Shown one piece after another: positions 5,216 to 5,968 of a stretch of 5,968 nt of DNA (position 1 is its first letter; the number at the start of each line of letters is the position of its first letter). The notes beneath the pieces are model-generated. The model was not told the DNA's origin. It was given only the letters and a program-made list of their open reading frames with translations, and did no database searches. The DNA comes from Lachnospiraceae bacterium OM04-12BH. Its GTDB lineage: Bacteria > Bacillota > Clostridia > Lachnospirales > Lachnospiraceae. The position numbers and the translations under genes are program-made. Location: NCBI GenBank assembly GCA_003490145.1, contig QULQ01000031.1:1-5968 (forward strand), in the 5' to 3' direction.

Positions 5216-5698
5216 TACAAATACCATAAGGCTTATAAGCATCAGAAAGTTTCTATCAAAGCATCAACTGCTGTTGTAAAAATTTATTCCCAGAAAGGCA
5301 TTTTAATTGGTGAACATCAACGCGCTACACGTAAGGGACAGTGGTGTACCAACACAGAACATCTTCCTAAAGATTATAATGATTACCGTGAATGGAATGC
5401 AGAGTACTTCATCCGCAGGGCTATGACTGTTGGAAACAGTACAGTATCTGTTATCAAAAGCATTCTTTCAAGCCGGAAGCTTGAGGTGCAGATATACCGG
5501 ATGTGTCTCGGTATCTTGAATTATTCCAAAAAATACGGAAATCATGTTTTGGAGGAATGCTGCCGGCAGGCAATTGCTGCTAATAAAATAAGCTACACAT
5601 ACATCAAAAACTCCATTCCTGCCATTGCAAAAGACATCTGCACCCCGCAGGAGCGTTCCAGAATAAACGAAGAAGGCAAACAACTTAAAACCCTATGA
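5216..5698 (+). pseudogene. istA: C-terminal part of an IS21-family transposase (IstA)
   Basis: A plus-strand frame without a stop back to 5177 encodes about 160 residues here, with no plausible start codon for the whole. It matches the IstA C-terminus: a YKHQKVSIKAS strand pair, the KIYSQKGILIGEHQRATRKG segment, NTEHLPKDYNDYREWN, then the helical YRMCLGILNYSKKYG and YTYIKNSIPAI. The catalytic DDE core is missing, as is any istB helper gene. The IstA match fades near 5665, where IS66 sequence begins in another frame; the last residues before TGA at 5696-5698 are read-through. It is therefore a double-truncated remnant. An internal ATG at 5423 gives a shorter frame but no convincing ribosome site. 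Confidence 0.8.
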
Positions 5699-5813
5699 GT
5701 ACTTTGAACATTTGCTGACCGTGATCCCAAAACACATGGAAGACACAGACCGCAGCTTTTTGGAAGAGCTGCTCCCTTGGTCACCAACTCTGCCGGAAAA
5801 CATTCGAAAATAA
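5667..5813 (+). pseudogene. tnpC: 3' end of an IS66-family transposase gene (tnpC)
   Basis: A 48-codon frame ending in TAA at 5811-5813 reads KKANNLKPYEYFEHLL, then IPKHMEDTDRSFLEELLPWS and LPENIRK. This is the standard C-terminus of IS66 transposases. The frame is closed upstream by TAA at 5664-5666, so everything before, including the DDE domain, is gone. It is joined to the IS21 IstA relic with a few bases of overlap or ambiguity, and its direction is the same. It is not functional. Confidence 0.85.
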
Positions 5814-5823
5814 AATTTACAGC

Positions 5824-5841
5824 AGGCCACAAAAGTGGCTT
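5824..5841. repeat. small hairpin AGGCCAC/GTGGCTT after the IS66 relic
   Basis: Seven-base arms with one G-T pair around an AAAA loop, 11 bases past the IS66 stop. No T-run follows. The remaining bases to the end of the window show no gene I can support. Confidence 0.4.
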
Positions 5842-5968
5842 AAGATTGTCAAGGTACTTGCTATGGATCGTTTACCCTTCTTTACACCAGCAACAGTAGC
5901 ATTGATTTTATCGAGTCTGTGAAAGTTTTTCTGTAAATAAGTATTAGCTAATAGGTCTTCTATGATAA

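Noticed and set aside
5468..5832. Minus-strand frames of 71 and 79 aa opposite the IS relics
   Set aside because: The plus strand carries clear IS21 and IS66 homology across the same bases, so these are shadows.
1..5968. CRISPR array, tRNA, rRNA or phage attachment site
   Set aside because: No regularly spaced 25-40 base repeats and no cloverleaf or rRNA-like sequence were seen on either strand.

Overview
The window looks like accessory DNA from a gut-type Firmicute, most likely a Lachnospiraceae or related Clostridia member. This is judged from the low to moderate GC with AT-rich spacers, strong AGGAGG-type ribosome sites, TTGATA/TATACT promoters, and the kinds of proteins present. No housekeeping gene is visible. 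The species assignment is an inference.

Layout. (1) 1-422, minus strand: the N-terminal 140 codons of an Rpn/PD-(D/E)XK putative transposase-nuclease, cut by the window edge. (2) 423-941: a non-coding or decayed stretch with a possible promoter and short broken reading frames. (3) 942-2159, minus: an intact 405-residue AAA+ ATPase with a DUF4143-type C-terminus, with its own promoter. (4) About 2269-2478, plus: a GC-richer scar, the last ~70 codons of an ExeA/TniB-like transposition ATPase, followed by a 24-bp tandem repeat and hairpins, one of which is a good minus-strand terminator at 2657-2684. (5) 2757-4907, minus: a compact cassette. It is read from a strong promoter at 4962-4990 through an SMC/ABC-type AAA ATPase (384 aa) and a translationally coupled 172-aa protein that resembles TOPRIM/RloB-type small nucleases, then into the broken C-terminal third of an Abi_2 (AbiD/AbiF-like) abortive-infection protein, ending at the terminator. 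(6) 4921-5215: a regulatory and mobile-element spacer with a duplicated 13-bp motif around the cassette promoter, three helically phased CGACA repeats that look like a transposon end, a hairpin, a 16-bp palindrome and a run of nine G. (7) 5216-5813, plus: the C-terminal part of an IS21 IstA transposase joined to the last 48 codons of an IS66 transposase, an IS-in-IS scar. The final 155 bases hold nothing recognisable apart from a small hairpin.

Interpretation. The most interesting unit is the AAA ATPase plus small TOPRIM/RloB-like pair at 3225-4907. Its architecture recalls AbiL (RloA/RloB), PARIS and OLD-type anti-phage systems, but the effector is smaller than in those I know, and it lies beside an Abi_2 relic and between remnants of at least three kinds of mobile element. 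One reading, which is inference, is that the cassette was carried as cargo of a TniB/ExeA-type transposon. The ATPase relic at 2269-2478 would be the last gene of its transposition module and the CGACA repeats at 5064-5091 its right end. All family names come from reading the translated sequence; no database search was run.
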